In this document: one piece after another, positions 53,735 to 63,678 of the stretch
Position numbering within the stretch: the first letter of the stretch is position 1
Layout: the number at the start of each line of letters is the position of its first letter
NCBI RefSeq assembly: GCF_001854405.1
Contig: NZ_CP017718.1
Coordinates: 1,550,001 to 1,614,000, forward strand
Source of the DNA: Hyphomonas sp. Mor2
GTDB lineage: Bacteria; Pseudomonadota; Alphaproteobacteria; Caulobacterales; Hyphomonadaceae
Direction: 5' to 3'
DNA length: 64,000 bases
The notes under the pieces: model-generated
The model's input: only the letters and a program-made list of their open reading frames with translations
The model's database searches: none
Told to the model about the DNA's origin: nothing
Position numbers and translations under genes: made by a program

Positions 53735-54397
53735 CTACTCTTCCGTGCTCGAATCCTCAGCCGCTTCTCGGCCATCAGGATAGATTGTCAGATCGACATT
53801 CCCGCGCAGGATCACCCGGTCACCGTCATCTTCAATTTCATACGAGTCTGCGCGCACATCGCCAAGGGGTCCGTTACCGCTCAAAGGTTCAATTCCCTGC
53901 ACCCGGCCCTCTTGTACGAAGACGCGTGCCGCCGTGGTGGAAAATTCATAGCCATCGGAATCACGCACCGATACGGCCTGGAACAGGTCCAGAAATTCCG
54001 AGTTCTGGTAGAACACGCCAATCGGGGCTCCGACTTCGGTCCCTTTGTCATCGACCAGACGAGGGTTGATCAGGTCCACAATGCTCGCATCCGCCCGCCG
54101 ACGACGCGCTTCTGCCGCCGTGATGATATACGCATCACCGGCAATATTGCGTCCGGTAAAGCGGGCATTGACCATGGTGATCACTTCGTCTCCCGCCACC
54201 TGATCGATCTGCTGGCCATTACTGGACAGCGCCGTCGCAGCGATCGGTCCGATGATCACGCCTGCTGAAATCGCCGCACAGGCCACAAAGACGACGCGCA
54301 ACATCCCGACCGTGGACGAACGCCGTCGCGCCTGCGCCAGCGTCATCTGTCTTTGCGGCGCCCATTGCGCCAGCATGTCCGTATGCGCGGTATTCAT
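53735..54397 (-). CDS. lptC: LPS export protein LptC
   Basis: The 220-residue product has a cytoplasmic N-terminus, one membrane helix (VVFVACAAISAGVIIGPIAATAL, about 31-53) and a periplasmic OstA-like domain (MVNARFTGRNIAGDAYIITAAEARRR, YEFSTTAARVFVQEGRVQGIEPLSGNGPLGDVRADSYEI). LptC docks LPS from LptFG onto LptA. It is the first lpt gene, 67 bases downstream of rnd on the same strand. Confidence 0.92.
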   Translation of the reverse strand: MNTAHTDMLAQWAPQRQMTLAQARRRSSTVGMLRVVFVACAAISAGVIIGPIAATALSSNGQQIDQVAGDEVITMVNARFTGRNIAGDAYIITAAEARRRRADASIVDLINPRLVDDKGTEVGAPIGVFYQNSEFLDLFQAVSVRDSDGYEFSTTAARVFVQEGRVQGIEPLSGNGPLGDVRADSYEIEDDGDRVILRGNVDLTIYPDGREAAEDSSTEE

Positions 54398-54464
54398 GGT
54401 TTCGTCCTACGCGAGAAAGTAGAGCACGAACAGGGCACTGTCATGACAGATCCGTCACACTCTT

Positions 54465-55079
54465 CTAGCTGTGGGCAAAAATATCGGTCTCATCCCAGCC
54501 GAGCAGATCGAGTTCGGCCCGAACCGGAAGGAAATCGAAACAGGCTTGCGCCAACGCTGTCCGCCCTTCTCGCTCCAACATGGCGGCTAGCCCTTCACGG
54601 ATTTCGTGCAGGTGCAGCACGTCGCTGGCGGCATATTGCAATTGCTGATCGCTCAGCTCCGCTGCCCCCCAGTCCGAGGATTGCTGCGACTTGTCCAGAT
54701 TGGCGCCGATAATCTCGCGGGTGACATCCTTGAGGCCGTGGCGATCCGTATAGGTGCGGGACAATTTGGACGCGATCTTGGTGCACCAGACCGGCGCGCA
54801 GTCGACGCCCAGCCATTTCTTCATCATTGCAATGTCGAAACGAGCGAAATGAAACAGTTTCAAAACGTCGGGGTCTGCCATCAGGCGTTTGAGGTTCGGG
54901 CAGTCATAGTCGCGTGACAGCTGCACGACATGCGCAGAACCATCGCCGGATGAGAGCTGCACCACGCACAGTGCGTCCCGCACCGGGTTCAGCCCCATCG
55001 CTTCTGTGTCGACTGCGACAACCGCCCCGAGATCGAGCCCGGCCGGCAAATCGCCCTTATGGAGAGTGATATTGTTCAT
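54465..55079 (-). CDS. rnd: Ribonuclease D-like 3'-5' exonuclease
   Basis: The 204-residue product has the three exonuclease motifs of the DEDDy family: VVAVDTEAMGLNP, LFHFARFDIAMMKKW and LQYAASDVLHLHEI. It lacks the HRDC domains of longer RNase D proteins, as is normal for the short alphaproteobacterial form found next to lptC. It would trim tRNA precursors or other small RNAs. GGGAATAGG-type sequence lies upstream but no clear ribosome site was found. Confidence 0.9.
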   Translation of the reverse strand: MNNITLHKGDLPAGLDLGAVVAVDTEAMGLNPVRDALCVVQLSSGDGSAHVVQLSRDYDCPNLKRLMADPDVLKLFHFARFDIAMMKKWLGVDCAPVWCTKIASKLSRTYTDRHGLKDVTREIIGANLDKSQQSSDWGAAELSDQQLQYAASDVLHLHEIREGLAAMLEREGRTALAQACFDFLPVRAELDLLGWDETDIFAHS

Positions 55080-55394
55080 GCAACCGGGAATAGGCCTGCC
55101 GTATCATGCATGCAAGCCCATCTGCAAAAAGCCTTCTGTTCGGTGAAGGACACGGCACTCACAAAACGGATAAATTAGCCGATCTTCGCCATCGCATGCA
55201 TCGCGCAACCGCGTCGGTTGGTTTCACACCGCAAGCAGATACCGAGTGGAATGTTCGTCGGTCTGGGTATTCGGGGGAGCACGCTGCTGAACGCGGACCA
55301 GCGAAACCGAGAGGCAAGCGGCAAGTTGATTTGCCATCATGCGCGAGCGTGCCATATCTCAAAAAAACTGATTTCAAACAGACGGAACCCCAAG
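55080..55394. other. Gene-free promoter region between rnd and the DUF305-LVIVD gene
   Basis: These 315 bases separate two divergent genes. No open frame with family support, RNA gene or repeat was recognised; a 100-codon frame here has no recognisable features and no good ribosome site. The region presumably carries both promoters. Confidence 0.5.
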
Positions 55395-57932
55395 ATGACG
55401 GCACGTGATTTCAACATCCTCAAACGATATGGCGCAACCTGCTCGGTGGCGGCGCTTGCCCTCGCCGGGTGCGTTGCAACCGCACAAGACGTTGCCATTA
55501 TCCAACCGGGTGCCCCCGGCGAGCCGGCAAAAACGCTGAGCGTCGCTGAAGCCGCCACAATTGCGCAAAACAGCTACTCGCTCGATGATGTGCGGTTCAT
55601 GCAAGACATGATCCCTCACCACCAACAGGCGGTGGAAATGGCGGCGCTCGTCGAAACACGGACCAATAATAGCGACATTGTCGACATTGCCGGGCGCATC
55701 GACGCGTCGCAGGCCGATGAGATCGAATTCATGCGCGATTGGTTGACCGCTCGCGGTGAAGACACTCCAAGAGCGCATGCCCACCATGAAACGCATATGT
55801 CACATGAGATGATGGGCATGGCGACACCAGCGCAAATGGCCGCATTGGCCGCCGCCGAAGGGGCCGCGTTTGATGCCATGTTCCTGACCCTGATGGTCAC
55901 CCATCATGAAGGCGCCGTGACCATGGTGGAAGACCTGCTCGAGCAACCCGGCTCAGCCTATGATCCGGTCTTGTTTGAGTTTGTGAATGACATCGTCAAT
56001 GACCAGTCGGCCGAGATTGAGCGCATGAATGACTTGCTGGCCGGCTTGTCGTCCGATCCACGCGGCGGACTTTCTGCTGGCTTCCGCGATGCCGGCGAGG
56101 CCATCTCCAATCTCACACTGGTGGCTTCCCTGCCGAAACCGCCAGGCTTTTTCGACCCGGACAATCCTGCGGGTCTGCAGCCGATCAAACCTCCCAAAGA
56201 GGAAGACGCGGACGCTGGTGACATGGCCAGCATGGACCATGACGCGCACGGTGATCATGGCCCTGACGGACATTCACCCGCTGCAGCGACTGCGGCGAAT
56301 GAAGACCCGGAGCGCGGCGATGATCAATCAAATGACGAAACCGAATGGGGAGAACGCTCCCCGCTCTTGAGCTTTTCGAACACCGATATGGCCTTTGCCG
56401 GCGACATGCTGATTGTCGGCAATTATCATGGCTTCAACATTTATGACCTCTCGCAAGGCGCGTCGCCGACCTTGATCAGCTCGGTGGTTTGCCCGGGCGG
56501 ACAGGGCGACGTCTCGATTGTCGGCGATCTGTTGATCATGTCGGTTGAGCAAACCCGTGGACGCGTCGATTGTGGCCGTCAGGGTATTGCCGAAGATGTC
56601 AGCGAGGAGCGGTTCCGCGGGCTCAGAATCTTCGACATTTCCGATCCGAAACTGCCGCAACAAGTCGGACAAGTGCAAACCTGTCGTGGGTCTCACACCC
56701 ATTCTGTCGTTGCCGGACCCGGCGCGGATGGAAACATCATCGTCTACAATTCCGGGACTGCGTCCATTCGCGAAGAAGAAGAGCTCGCCGGGTGTATTGG
56801 CGAGGGGCCAGGTGACAACCGCACAGCGCTGTTCCGCATCGACGTAATTGAGATCCCTGTATCTGATCCATCCCGGGCGCGAATTGTCGATAGTCCGGCC
56901 GTGTTCATGGACACCGAGACCGGACGGATCGCTGGCCTTTGGCAAGGCGGCGACCATGGCGACGACACTCAAAACAGCTATCGGACAGATCATTGCCACG
57001 ACATCACGGCGTTTCCCGACAAGCAGATCGCCGCCGGCGCGTGTTCAGGCAATGGCGTGATTTTCGATATCTCTGACCCGTACAAGCCGGTGCGCATCGA
57101 TGCCGTCCTGGATCAGAAATTTGCCTATTGGCACTCGGCGACGTTCAACAATGACGGCACCAAAGTTCTGTTCACGGATGAATGGGGCGGGGGCAGCCGG
57201 CCCCGCTGTCGCGCGTCAGATCCGATGGATTGGGGCGCCAATGCGATCTACGACATTGTCGACGGAAAGCTCGAATTCCGCAGCTATTTCAAACTCCCGG
57301 CACCCCAGACCGAACAGGAAAACTGCGTCGCTCATAATGGATCGGTTGTGCCCGTCCCCGGGCGCGACCTGTTCGTCCAAGCCTGGTATCAAGGCGGTAT
57401 GTCCGTGATTGATTTCACCGACAGCAGCAAGCCAAAAGAAATCGCCTATTTCGATCGCGGGCCGATCCATGAGGATCAGCTGGTGCTGGGCGGTTACTGG
57501 TCGACATACTGGTATGATGGCAAGGTCTACGGGACAGAGATTGTGCGCGGGCTGGATGTCTTCGAACTCGAACCAAGTGCAGATCTGAGCGACAATGAGA
57601 TCGCCGCGGCAGCGCTCGCTGACCAGGGCGCGCTGTTCAATCCTCAGCAACAATTCGCGGTCACTTGGCCGAGCAACGCCCCGGCGGTCGCCCTGGCCTA
57701 TGTCGATCAATTGGAGCGGTCATCATCCCTGTCTGACGCGCAACTCGGCGTGCTGAGAGAAGCAATTGCAACGGCCGTGGCAGCGCTCGAGGCTGACCGT
57801 CGTGATGCGGCCACTGCGTCGGAATTGCGAACGCTCGCCGCGGCCCTTGATGAAACGGCCCTCGCGCCCATCGAACAGCGCCGGGTCAGTGCGCTACGCG
57901 ATAGCCTGGAAGAGCTCTCTCGGCGATTGTAG
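55395..57932 (+). CDS. DUF305-LVIVD fusion lipoprotein
   Basis: The product, about 845 residues, starts MTARDFNILKRYGATC, with a lipobox-like LALAGC. Next is a DUF305 ferritin-like four-helix domain (FMQDMIPHHQQAVEMAA, HAHHETHMSHEMMGM, MFLTLMVTHHEGAVTM), then a His/Asp-rich linker (MDHDAHGDHGPDGH), and a long LVIVD-repeat beta-propeller (LRIFDISDPKLPQQVGQV, GVIFDISDPYKPVRI, MSVIDFTDSSKPKEI). The C-terminus is helical. Copper or other metal binding in the periplasm or outer membrane is inferred from the His pairs. The frame reaches 55218, but only the ATG at 55395 gives a signal sequence. Confidence 0.8.
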   Translation: MTARDFNILKRYGATCSVAALALAGCVATAQDVAIIQPGAPGEPAKTLSVAEAATIAQNSYSLDDVRFMQDMIPHHQQAVEMAALVETRTNNSDIVDIAGRIDASQADEIEFMRDWLTARGEDTPRAHAHHETHMSHEMMGMATPAQMAALAAAEGAAFDAMFLTLMVTHHEGAVTMVEDLLEQPGSAYDPVLFEFVNDIVNDQSAEIERMNDLLAGLSSDPRGGLSAGFRDAGEAISNLTLVASLPKPPGFFDPDNPAGLQPIKPPKEEDADAGDMASMDHDAHGDHGPDGHSPAAATAANEDPERGDDQSNDETEWGERSPLLSFSNTDMAFAGDMLIVGNYHGFNIYDLSQGASPTLISSVVCPGGQGDVSIVGDLLIMSVEQTRGRVDCGRQGIAEDVSEERFRGLRIFDISDPKLPQQVGQVQTCRGSHTHSVVAGPGADGNIIVYNSGTASIREEEELAGCIGEGPGDNRTALFRIDVIEIPVSDPSRARIVDSPAVFMDTETGRIAGLWQGGDHGDDTQNSYRTDHCHDITAFPDKQIAAGACSGNGVIFDISDPYKPVRIDAVLDQKFAYWHSATFNNDGTKVLFTDEWGGGSRPRCRASDPMDWGANAIYDIVDGKLEFRSYFKLPAPQTEQENCVAHNGSVVPVPGRDLFVQAWYQGGMSVIDFTDSSKPKEIAYFDRGPIHEDQLVLGGYWSTYWYDGKVYGTEIVRGLDVFELEPSADLSDNEIAAAALADQGALFNPQQQFAVTWPSNAPAVALAYVDQLERSSSLSDAQLGVLREAIATAVAALEADRRDAATASELRTLAAALDETALAPIEQRRVSALRDSLEELSRRL

Positions 57933-58330
57933 GCGATGGACCCGAAGCGCGATGCGCCGATGCAGGCTTGTCCGCTTTTAGCAGTGAGAGACCCCGAGGC
58001 CCATGTCGGCTTTTGGAATCGCGGCGACGAACCTCAACCGCAATTATCTCGATGGTTGCCGGAGGGCCAATTGGGGGGCAACACCCCCATTCCTGAGAAA
58101 AATCTTTTAGGATCAGTTGGTTGAAAATCGTTCTGGCGGACAGCGCGTCCGCCGTTATGTCCCCATAAAGCTCTGTTTTATTGCAATTAAAATTTCAGGA
58201 GACGCTTGTGACCCCACCAGTGTCCCATCCGCTCCGTAACGTCCCCTTTCAGCATAACGCGGATCGCTATTATTATTCGAAGGGTCGATTGTTTCCTCGC
58301 ACAGGTCATCGCACCGAAGCCGACGCACAC
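57933..58330. other. Gene-free convergent spacer
   Basis: About 400 bases with no supported gene. It contains one GC hairpin (TGGGGG/CCCCCA, 58072-58089) that may help end the DUF305-LVIVD transcript, and otherwise nothing recognised. Short open frames here lack ribosome sites and family features. Confidence 0.5.
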
Positions 58331-58362
58331 AAAAAAGCACGGCTCGCTCAGGCGAACCGTGC
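58331..58362 (-). terminator. Terminator of the TonB receptor gene
   Basis: On the minus strand GCACGGTTCGC-ctga-GCGAGCCGTGC forms an 11-bp stem (one G-T pair) followed by six T. It lies about 50 bases beyond the receptor stop at 58411. Confidence 0.88.
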
Positions 58363-58410
58363 AGTTTGAAGGATCACAATGCGTGATCAACGACAAGTCT
58401 CTGGAACCAA

Positions 58411-61404
58411 TTAGAACGTGTAGCTACCACCGAATGTGATGCGGCGATCGGTCAGACCCTGGAAGCAAAGCAATGCGCCTTCGTTCACGCAGTATTGCTT
58501 CACTTCGGACTCAGTCAGATTGACCGCTTCCACGCCGATATTCAGGTGATCGTTCACGTCGTAGCTAACACTTGCATTCAGCTGACCACGTGCGTCCTGA
58601 ACAACCGGGAAGCCCCATGGGAAGCTTGAAGTCGACCCAAAGTCAGTTGACCGATACGCATCACGCCAAGTGTAGCGCGTCCGGGCCGAGAGGCCGTACT
58701 TTTCATAGTACAATGTGACGTTGTAGGCATTCTCGGACAGATCGATCAGCGGTTGCTGGAAGGTCACGTTCGTATTGCCAAGCGCTGCAAACACCGCGCT
58801 TGCACGGCTCGTGGCATTGTTCACCGTCTCGCCGCCGGAGAATTCCTGGTGCGTATAGTTCGCGACGACTCCGAAACCGGACGCCCAGCCGAGTTGCTCT
58901 TCCCAATCAGACAGATCGTACTGGAATGCGACCTCGATGCCTTCCTGTGTTGTTTCACCCGGATCATTCACCGTCGTCGAGATTGGCACACAGACGCCGA
59001 CGCCCCCGCTCGGACCAAACACGTTCACGTCCGCAATTGGATTGAAGATACCGCCCTGTTCGCATGGATCCGTGACATCACGGAAACCGGTGACCGGGTC
59101 TTCGAACGGATCTTCTTGCTGGGTGACGTGAAGATCAGTTCGCTTCTTGTTGAAGTAACCGATGCTGACGACGGCAGATGGCGCGAAATACCACTCAGCC
59201 GAAATGTCGAATGAATCGACCTGCTCCGGCTCCAGTCCAGGATTACCGACCTGAACCGGAGGATTAGGGCTGGTGCTGAAGGTTCGGGATGTCGACAGAT
59301 CGTCAAAGTCTGGTCGACGAATATCCGTACCCCAGCCGAGGCGAATATTGACGTCTTCATGCGGGCTCACAACCAAGTTGAAGCGCGGCAAGAGGAAGTC
59401 GTAGCTTCCGTCCGTCGTAACCGGCGTCGCAACCCCATTTAGGATAGAATTACCCGTCGAAGAAATATCGGTTTCCAGGTAACGAAGACCGGCATTCCCC
59501 CGGAATATGCCGTGCTCAAAGTTGGCTTGCGCATAGAAAGCATGGGTCTCTTCTTCGATATCAAAGAAGGCACTTTGGCTGGATGTCGGTGAATCAATTG
59601 AGCGACTGCCGCCATGCGCCGTGATGGCCGTGTTCAGTGTCGCCAATACGCCGGCCGGGTCAGACGCAACCAATTCAGGATTGATCAACAGGAAGTCTCT
59701 GACAAACAGGGCGCGACCATCAGCGGCATCGAAATTATCCGGACCGGCAACCAGAAGGCTGGCAAAGAGATCTCCGGATGGACTGTCCGACAGGCTACGC
59801 AGACCAACATTAGAGCGAATCTGGTCACGCGTACTGGAGGTCTTGTTGTAGCGATATCCGAAATCCACAGAGGTCAGGAAGTCATTGACGACGTCATAGT
59901 CGGCGAGATCATAGTTGAAGTCCGCACGGAAGGCGTCCTCGCTATTGTCCGCGGTGTCTTGTCCGATATTCACGTCGCGAAGAACGACATTTGCAGGATC
60001 AAGAAGCTGTGCCGTCGTAGGTCCGAAGGGCACGTTCTGCGCCACGGCAAAGGTCAGGCCATTGCTGAGATCATAGATGAACGGCACCGCATTATCATTG
60101 CCACCGCCGGCATCCAGCGGCGCGTTCGGGTTGATAAAGTTCAGAGTCGTATTGAAGCTTGGCGTCGATGAGTCTGAGCTTGAGGTCGACAGTTCCACGC
60201 GGCCGGACCAGTTGCCACGATTCCAGTCCGCACCGAGACGGAAGATCTCGCTCTCAGTCAAACGCGAATTGGTATCGGATGAGAAGCGCAGGTTTGGATC
60301 GTCGTCGTCATCGGCAAGATCAACTCCAATAATCCCGGTCAACGCTGCTTCGATGCTGCCAAGCGTTTGAGGTCCATTCTCGCCATTGAGTGTTCCGAAA
60401 TTGATCGTTTCGAACGAGTCGGGAATTGAAATATTGTTCAGGCTGCTAACGCCAGAAGCCTGTACGCGCGAGCTCTCCTGACGACGCTCCTGATCATTGT
60501 AGACGCCGTCCAGGAAGAAGGTGACATTGTCATTTGGAGCCCATTCGAGAGAGCCGGCAAGGTTCAGCGTCTCATACTCGAAATTGTCATAATCCTGGTT
60601 CAAGAACTGGATTGGAAGAAAATCGAAGGACTGGGCACTCGCTGCGCCGCTGGTCGAGGAAATGAGATTGTCGCGGTCCGCGCGCGGTCGGAACGCTGTC
60701 ACATCCTGCTCTGAATAGCTGGCGCTGATTACGGCGCCAAAATCGCCCATTTCGTTCGACCAGTTATCGCCATAGGTGCCTGAGAGGCGCGGTGTGATGC
60801 CGTCAGTTGTCAGGCTGCTATCTTCGCCCTGGATCCGGATGGAGGCCAGACGCCCGGGTAATTCAAGCGGACGGATCGTGCGCAAATTAATCGTGCCGCC
60901 CACAGATCCTTCAATGGTTTTAGCTTCTGGAGCTTTGGTGACTTCAACCGCCGCGATCATCGAGGCGGATACGTCTTCAAAGCTGATACCCCCGCGACCT
61001 GAACCAGAGCCTACAGTGGAAACACCGTTAATCTCTGTACGGTTCGCGTTCGTACCGCGAATCTGAACCCCTGTGCCCACGCCCGCTGTCCGGGTAATTT
61101 GAACGCCGGTAACATTTTCCAAAACTTCGGCGAGATTCTGGTCAGGCAGCTTACCGATGTCCTCCGCCTGAATAACTTCGATCAAGTTATTGGCATTACG
61201 TTTTTCGGTCAGCGCGCTTGCGAGAGATGAGCGAATGCCTTGCACCACGACAACATCTTGCCGCGCCTCTTCTTCCTCCGCATCGCCGACGTCCTGCGCC
61301 GTCGCGACCAGGCCGAGCGGCATTGCCACACCCGCCAAGAGTGCCGCGCGCCAAATTTTGAGTCCATTCGAGCGAACAGAATCTCTCTGAAGTGATTTGT
61401 GCAT
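58411..61404 (-). CDS. TonB-dependent receptor, Xanthomonas/Caulobacter type
   Basis: The 997-residue product has a long signal sequence, a plug domain (VVVVQGIRSSLASALTEKRNANNLIEVIQAEDIGKLPDQNLAEVLENVTGVQI, VEVTKAPEAKTIEGSVGGTINLRT) and a C-terminal beta-barrel ending with the aromatic FGGSYTF. This matches the TIGR01782-type receptors that import carbohydrates and other large nutrients in marine and plant-associated bacteria. GGAGGAA precedes the ATG. It lies downstream of ATTGGT-type sites and near KDG-pathway genes, so the substrate is probably an oligouronide. Confidence 0.92.
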   Translation of the reverse strand: MHKSLQRDSVRSNGLKIWRAALLAGVAMPLGLVATAQDVGDAEEEEARQDVVVVQGIRSSLASALTEKRNANNLIEVIQAEDIGKLPDQNLAEVLENVTGVQITRTAGVGTGVQIRGTNANRTEINGVSTVGSGSGRGGISFEDVSASMIAAVEVTKAPEAKTIEGSVGGTINLRTIRPLELPGRLASIRIQGEDSSLTTDGITPRLSGTYGDNWSNEMGDFGAVISASYSEQDVTAFRPRADRDNLISSTSGAASAQSFDFLPIQFLNQDYDNFEYETLNLAGSLEWAPNDNVTFFLDGVYNDQERRQESSRVQASGVSSLNNISIPDSFETINFGTLNGENGPQTLGSIEAALTGIIGVDLADDDDDPNLRFSSDTNSRLTESEIFRLGADWNRGNWSGRVELSTSSSDSSTPSFNTTLNFINPNAPLDAGGGNDNAVPFIYDLSNGLTFAVAQNVPFGPTTAQLLDPANVVLRDVNIGQDTADNSEDAFRADFNYDLADYDVVNDFLTSVDFGYRYNKTSSTRDQIRSNVGLRSLSDSPSGDLFASLLVAGPDNFDAADGRALFVRDFLLINPELVASDPAGVLATLNTAITAHGGSRSIDSPTSSQSAFFDIEEETHAFYAQANFEHGIFRGNAGLRYLETDISSTGNSILNGVATPVTTDGSYDFLLPRFNLVVSPHEDVNIRLGWGTDIRRPDFDDLSTSRTFSTSPNPPVQVGNPGLEPEQVDSFDISAEWYFAPSAVVSIGYFNKKRTDLHVTQQEDPFEDPVTGFRDVTDPCEQGGIFNPIADVNVFGPSGGVGVCVPISTTVNDPGETTQEGIEVAFQYDLSDWEEQLGWASGFGVVANYTHQEFSGGETVNNATSRASAVFAALGNTNVTFQQPLIDLSENAYNVTLYYEKYGLSARTRYTWRDAYRSTDFGSTSSFPWGFPVVQDARGQLNASVSYDVNDHLNIGVEAVNLTESEVKQYCVNEGALLCFQGLTDRRITFGGSYTF

Positions 61405-61487
61405 ACCAAGTTCCTCCCATGGGTATGTCTAAGGCTTCGTCTAGATGCGAAGCGTGACCTAGCATCCCAGAACAAATCACTTTGTCA

Positions 61488-61634
61488 ACCAATTGGCATC
61501 ACATTAATGCTTTAATTGGTAGGACCTTTTGGCAGAAAGCTCGGAACCGTGCCTTTTTGGATACACTCCATTAGGATTGGTACGGCAGCTCTAGTATCTT
61601 TGCAGCTGATTTTTTGTGTATTGGTAGGACCAAT
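61488..61634. promoter_or_regulatory. Candidate operators upstream of the TonB receptor
   Basis: ATTGGT-AGG-ACCAAT, a perfect palindrome, is at 61620-61634. Near copies are ATTGGTAGGACC (61515-61526), a half site ATTGGT at 61576-61581, and ACCAAT at 61488-61493. Such ATTGGT/ACCAAT sites fit GntR-type uronate regulators (inference). A further ACCAAT abuts the kdgK start at 62707-62712. Confidence 0.55.
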
Positions 61635-61685
61635 TTAGATCCATGTATTCAGACCGTTACCGAGCGGCGTCCGCAAACAAATCGC

Positions 61686-62705
61686 CTAACGCCTCAGACG
61701 ACCGGTACCATCGCTGCCCATCATCGCGCGCACCTCGTCCGCGGTGACCATGTTGGCATCGCCGGCGATGGCGTGTTTCAACGCGTTGGCCGCGGCGCCG
61801 AATTCAAGCGCGTCATGGTCGCTCATTTCATTCATCAGTCCAAAGATCAAACCAGCAGAGAAAGCATCGCCGGTTCCAACTCGATCGACCACATTTCGCA
61901 AATCGTAAGTTCGCGAAAAGCAGACGCCCTGTTTTGATCTGAAATGCGCGGCCCAGCGATGCTGATCTGCGGAGCTTGAGTTTCTGATCGTGACGGCAAC
62001 GCGCGCGAGATTTGGATAGCGGCGCAGCACGTCCGCCGACAGTTCTTCATACCAATCATTGGTGCTGCCATCGCCGTCAGGCGAAAAGCCAAGGCAGGCG
62101 GCACAGTCGCCGCGGCCAGCGATCAAAGTATCAGCCATTTCGACGAAAGCCGGCATTACCTGCGTGGCGTTTTGACCGTATTGCCACAGGCGTTCTCGGT
62201 AATTCAAATCAATGGAAACGTGTAGTCCCCGTGCTTTGGCTTCTTTCAACGCGTGCTCGGTCAAGTCTCGTGTCGATGCTGCAATCGCCGGGGTTATTCC
62301 ACTCACGTGAAACCAGGACATACCTTCGAACGCCGCATTCCAGTCGACCTGCTCCGGCGCGAGTGCGCAGAATGCCGTGTCCTGACGATCGTAAACGACA
62401 CACCCGGACCGGACATCCGCCCCTTCTTCCAGGAAGTAGAGTCCCATGCGGCCGGGCAAGCGTTCGACATGTCCGACGTCCACGCCTACAGCGCGGATCG
62501 CCATCAAGGCTTGTTCGCCGAGCTCCGTTGGCGGCAGCGCCGATATTAGCCGACTCTTCAATCCAAATTGCGCGAGGCTCACCGCAACATTTGCTTCGGC
62601 GCCACCATGACAAACTTCAAAAGCGCTGGCCTGACGCAGACGCAATTTGCCAGGCGGCTTCAAGCGCATCATTAATTCACCGAGTGTCGCTACGCCCATC
62701 GCCAT
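61686..62705 (-). CDS. 2-keto-3-deoxygluconate kinase-like sugar kinase
   Basis: The product, about 339 residues, belongs to the PfkB/ribokinase family: FEVCHGGAEANVAVSLAQFGL at the substrate-binding side and NVVDRVGTGDAFSAGLIFGL with the catalytic Asp. The overall style (MRLKPPGKLRLRQA, YRERLW) is that of KdgK, which phosphorylates 2-keto-3-deoxygluconate from uronate breakdown. AAGGA precedes the ATG at 62705. It sits between a TonB receptor and a uronate-type dehydrogenase, supporting that role. Confidence 0.85.
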   Translation of the reverse strand: MAMGVATLGELMMRLKPPGKLRLRQASAFEVCHGGAEANVAVSLAQFGLKSRLISALPPTELGEQALMAIRAVGVDVGHVERLPGRMGLYFLEEGADVRSGCVVYDRQDTAFCALAPEQVDWNAAFEGMSWFHVSGITPAIAASTRDLTEHALKEAKARGLHVSIDLNYRERLWQYGQNATQVMPAFVEMADTLIAGRGDCAACLGFSPDGDGSTNDWYEELSADVLRRYPNLARVAVTIRNSSSADQHRWAAHFRSKQGVCFSRTYDLRNVVDRVGTGDAFSAGLIFGLMNEMSDHDALEFGAAANALKHAIAGDANMVTADEVRAMMGSDGTGRLRR

Positions 62706-62748
62706 CACCAATTCCTTCTAACGCGGTGTCAGACATGCCAACAAAGAG

Positions 62749-63639
62749 TCACGCGTCTTCCTTTTTCAGCTCGACAAAATAGTCGTAGATCTCCGGCACG
62801 TTTCCGGGCCCCATTCCTCTGTCGACCGCAGCCCGCAAGCTCGCCGACGTGCCTTCCGCAATCAAAGATCCAGACCCCAAGTCTGACATCATCTGTAGGA
62901 AGTAGCGAAGATCCTTGTTCGCATTATTGATCGAAAATCCAAGATCGCTGACGCCATCGACCGCATAATGTTTGCAGAATTTCATGAATGGCGAATTGGA
63001 AGGTCCGGACGACATGATGTCATAGAGTTGCGCGCGGTCGACACCGGCCAGTTCTGCTGCAGCGAAGGCTTGCGACATCGCGCAGACAGTCGTCATCCCC
63101 ATGAAGTTATTGATCAGCTTGGTCACATGACCCGACCCGAGCTTACCGAGATAGAACACGTTCTCCCCCTGCTCTTTCAGCACCGGCTCATACTTATCGA
63201 AAGTCGCCTTATCCCCGGCCGCCATGATGTTGAGCAGACCGTCTTTGGCGTGCGCCGGGGTTCGCCCGAGCGGCGCGTCGATCATGCCGGCCCCTTTCTT
63301 GGCGAGATCGGCGCCGATCTTGTGCGTAGAGGCCGGGATTGAAGTGCCGAAATCGATCAAGACTGCCCCGGGTTTGATTCCGGCCAATATGCCATTCTCG
63401 CCATAGACCAGCGACTCGACCACTTCAGACGTGGTGACGCAAAGCTGAATGATATCGCTTTTCTCAGCCAGCTCTTTCGGCGAGCTGGCCTCACTGGCAT
63501 TCCCTCTCGCGAGAACCGCCGCGACCGCGTCCTTGTTGAGGTCCATGACGTTGACCGTAAATCCCCGCTTTTGCAGGTTTTCGACCATATTCCCGCCCAT
63601 CAGCCCGAGACCGATGAAACCAATGACTGGTTTTGACAT
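62749..63639 (-). CDS. NAD(P)-dependent beta-hydroxyacid dehydrogenase
   Basis: The 296-residue product has the dinucleotide-binding motif IGFIGLGLMGGNMVENL, LIDFGTSIPASTHKI, DAPLGRTPAHAKDGLL, the catalytic-lysine segment GHVTKLINNFM and a helical C-terminal domain. This is the 3-hydroxyisobutyrate/tartronate semialdehyde reductase family. In alginate users, members of this family reduce the 4-deoxy uronate (DEH) to KDG, which fits the neighbouring KDG kinase. GGAG precedes the ATG. The exact substrate is inference. Confidence 0.85.
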   Translation of the reverse strand: MSKPVIGFIGLGLMGGNMVENLQKRGFTVNVMDLNKDAVAAVLARGNASEASSPKELAEKSDIIQLCVTTSEVVESLVYGENGILAGIKPGAVLIDFGTSIPASTHKIGADLAKKGAGMIDAPLGRTPAHAKDGLLNIMAAGDKATFDKYEPVLKEQGENVFYLGKLGSGHVTKLINNFMGMTTVCAMSQAFAAAELAGVDRAQLYDIMSSGPSNSPFMKFCKHYAVDGVSDLGFSINNANKDLRYFLQMMSDLGSGSLIAEGTSASLRAAVDRGMGPGNVPEIYDYFVELKKEDA

Positions 63640-63678
63640 GTTGGTGACTCCTAATTCAGTCGAATTCCGTTGATTGCG

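Noticed and set aside
57936-58124. 62-codon open frame after the DUF305-LVIVD gene
   Set aside because: It lacks a ribosome site and contains a GC hairpin; no similarity to a known family is apparent.
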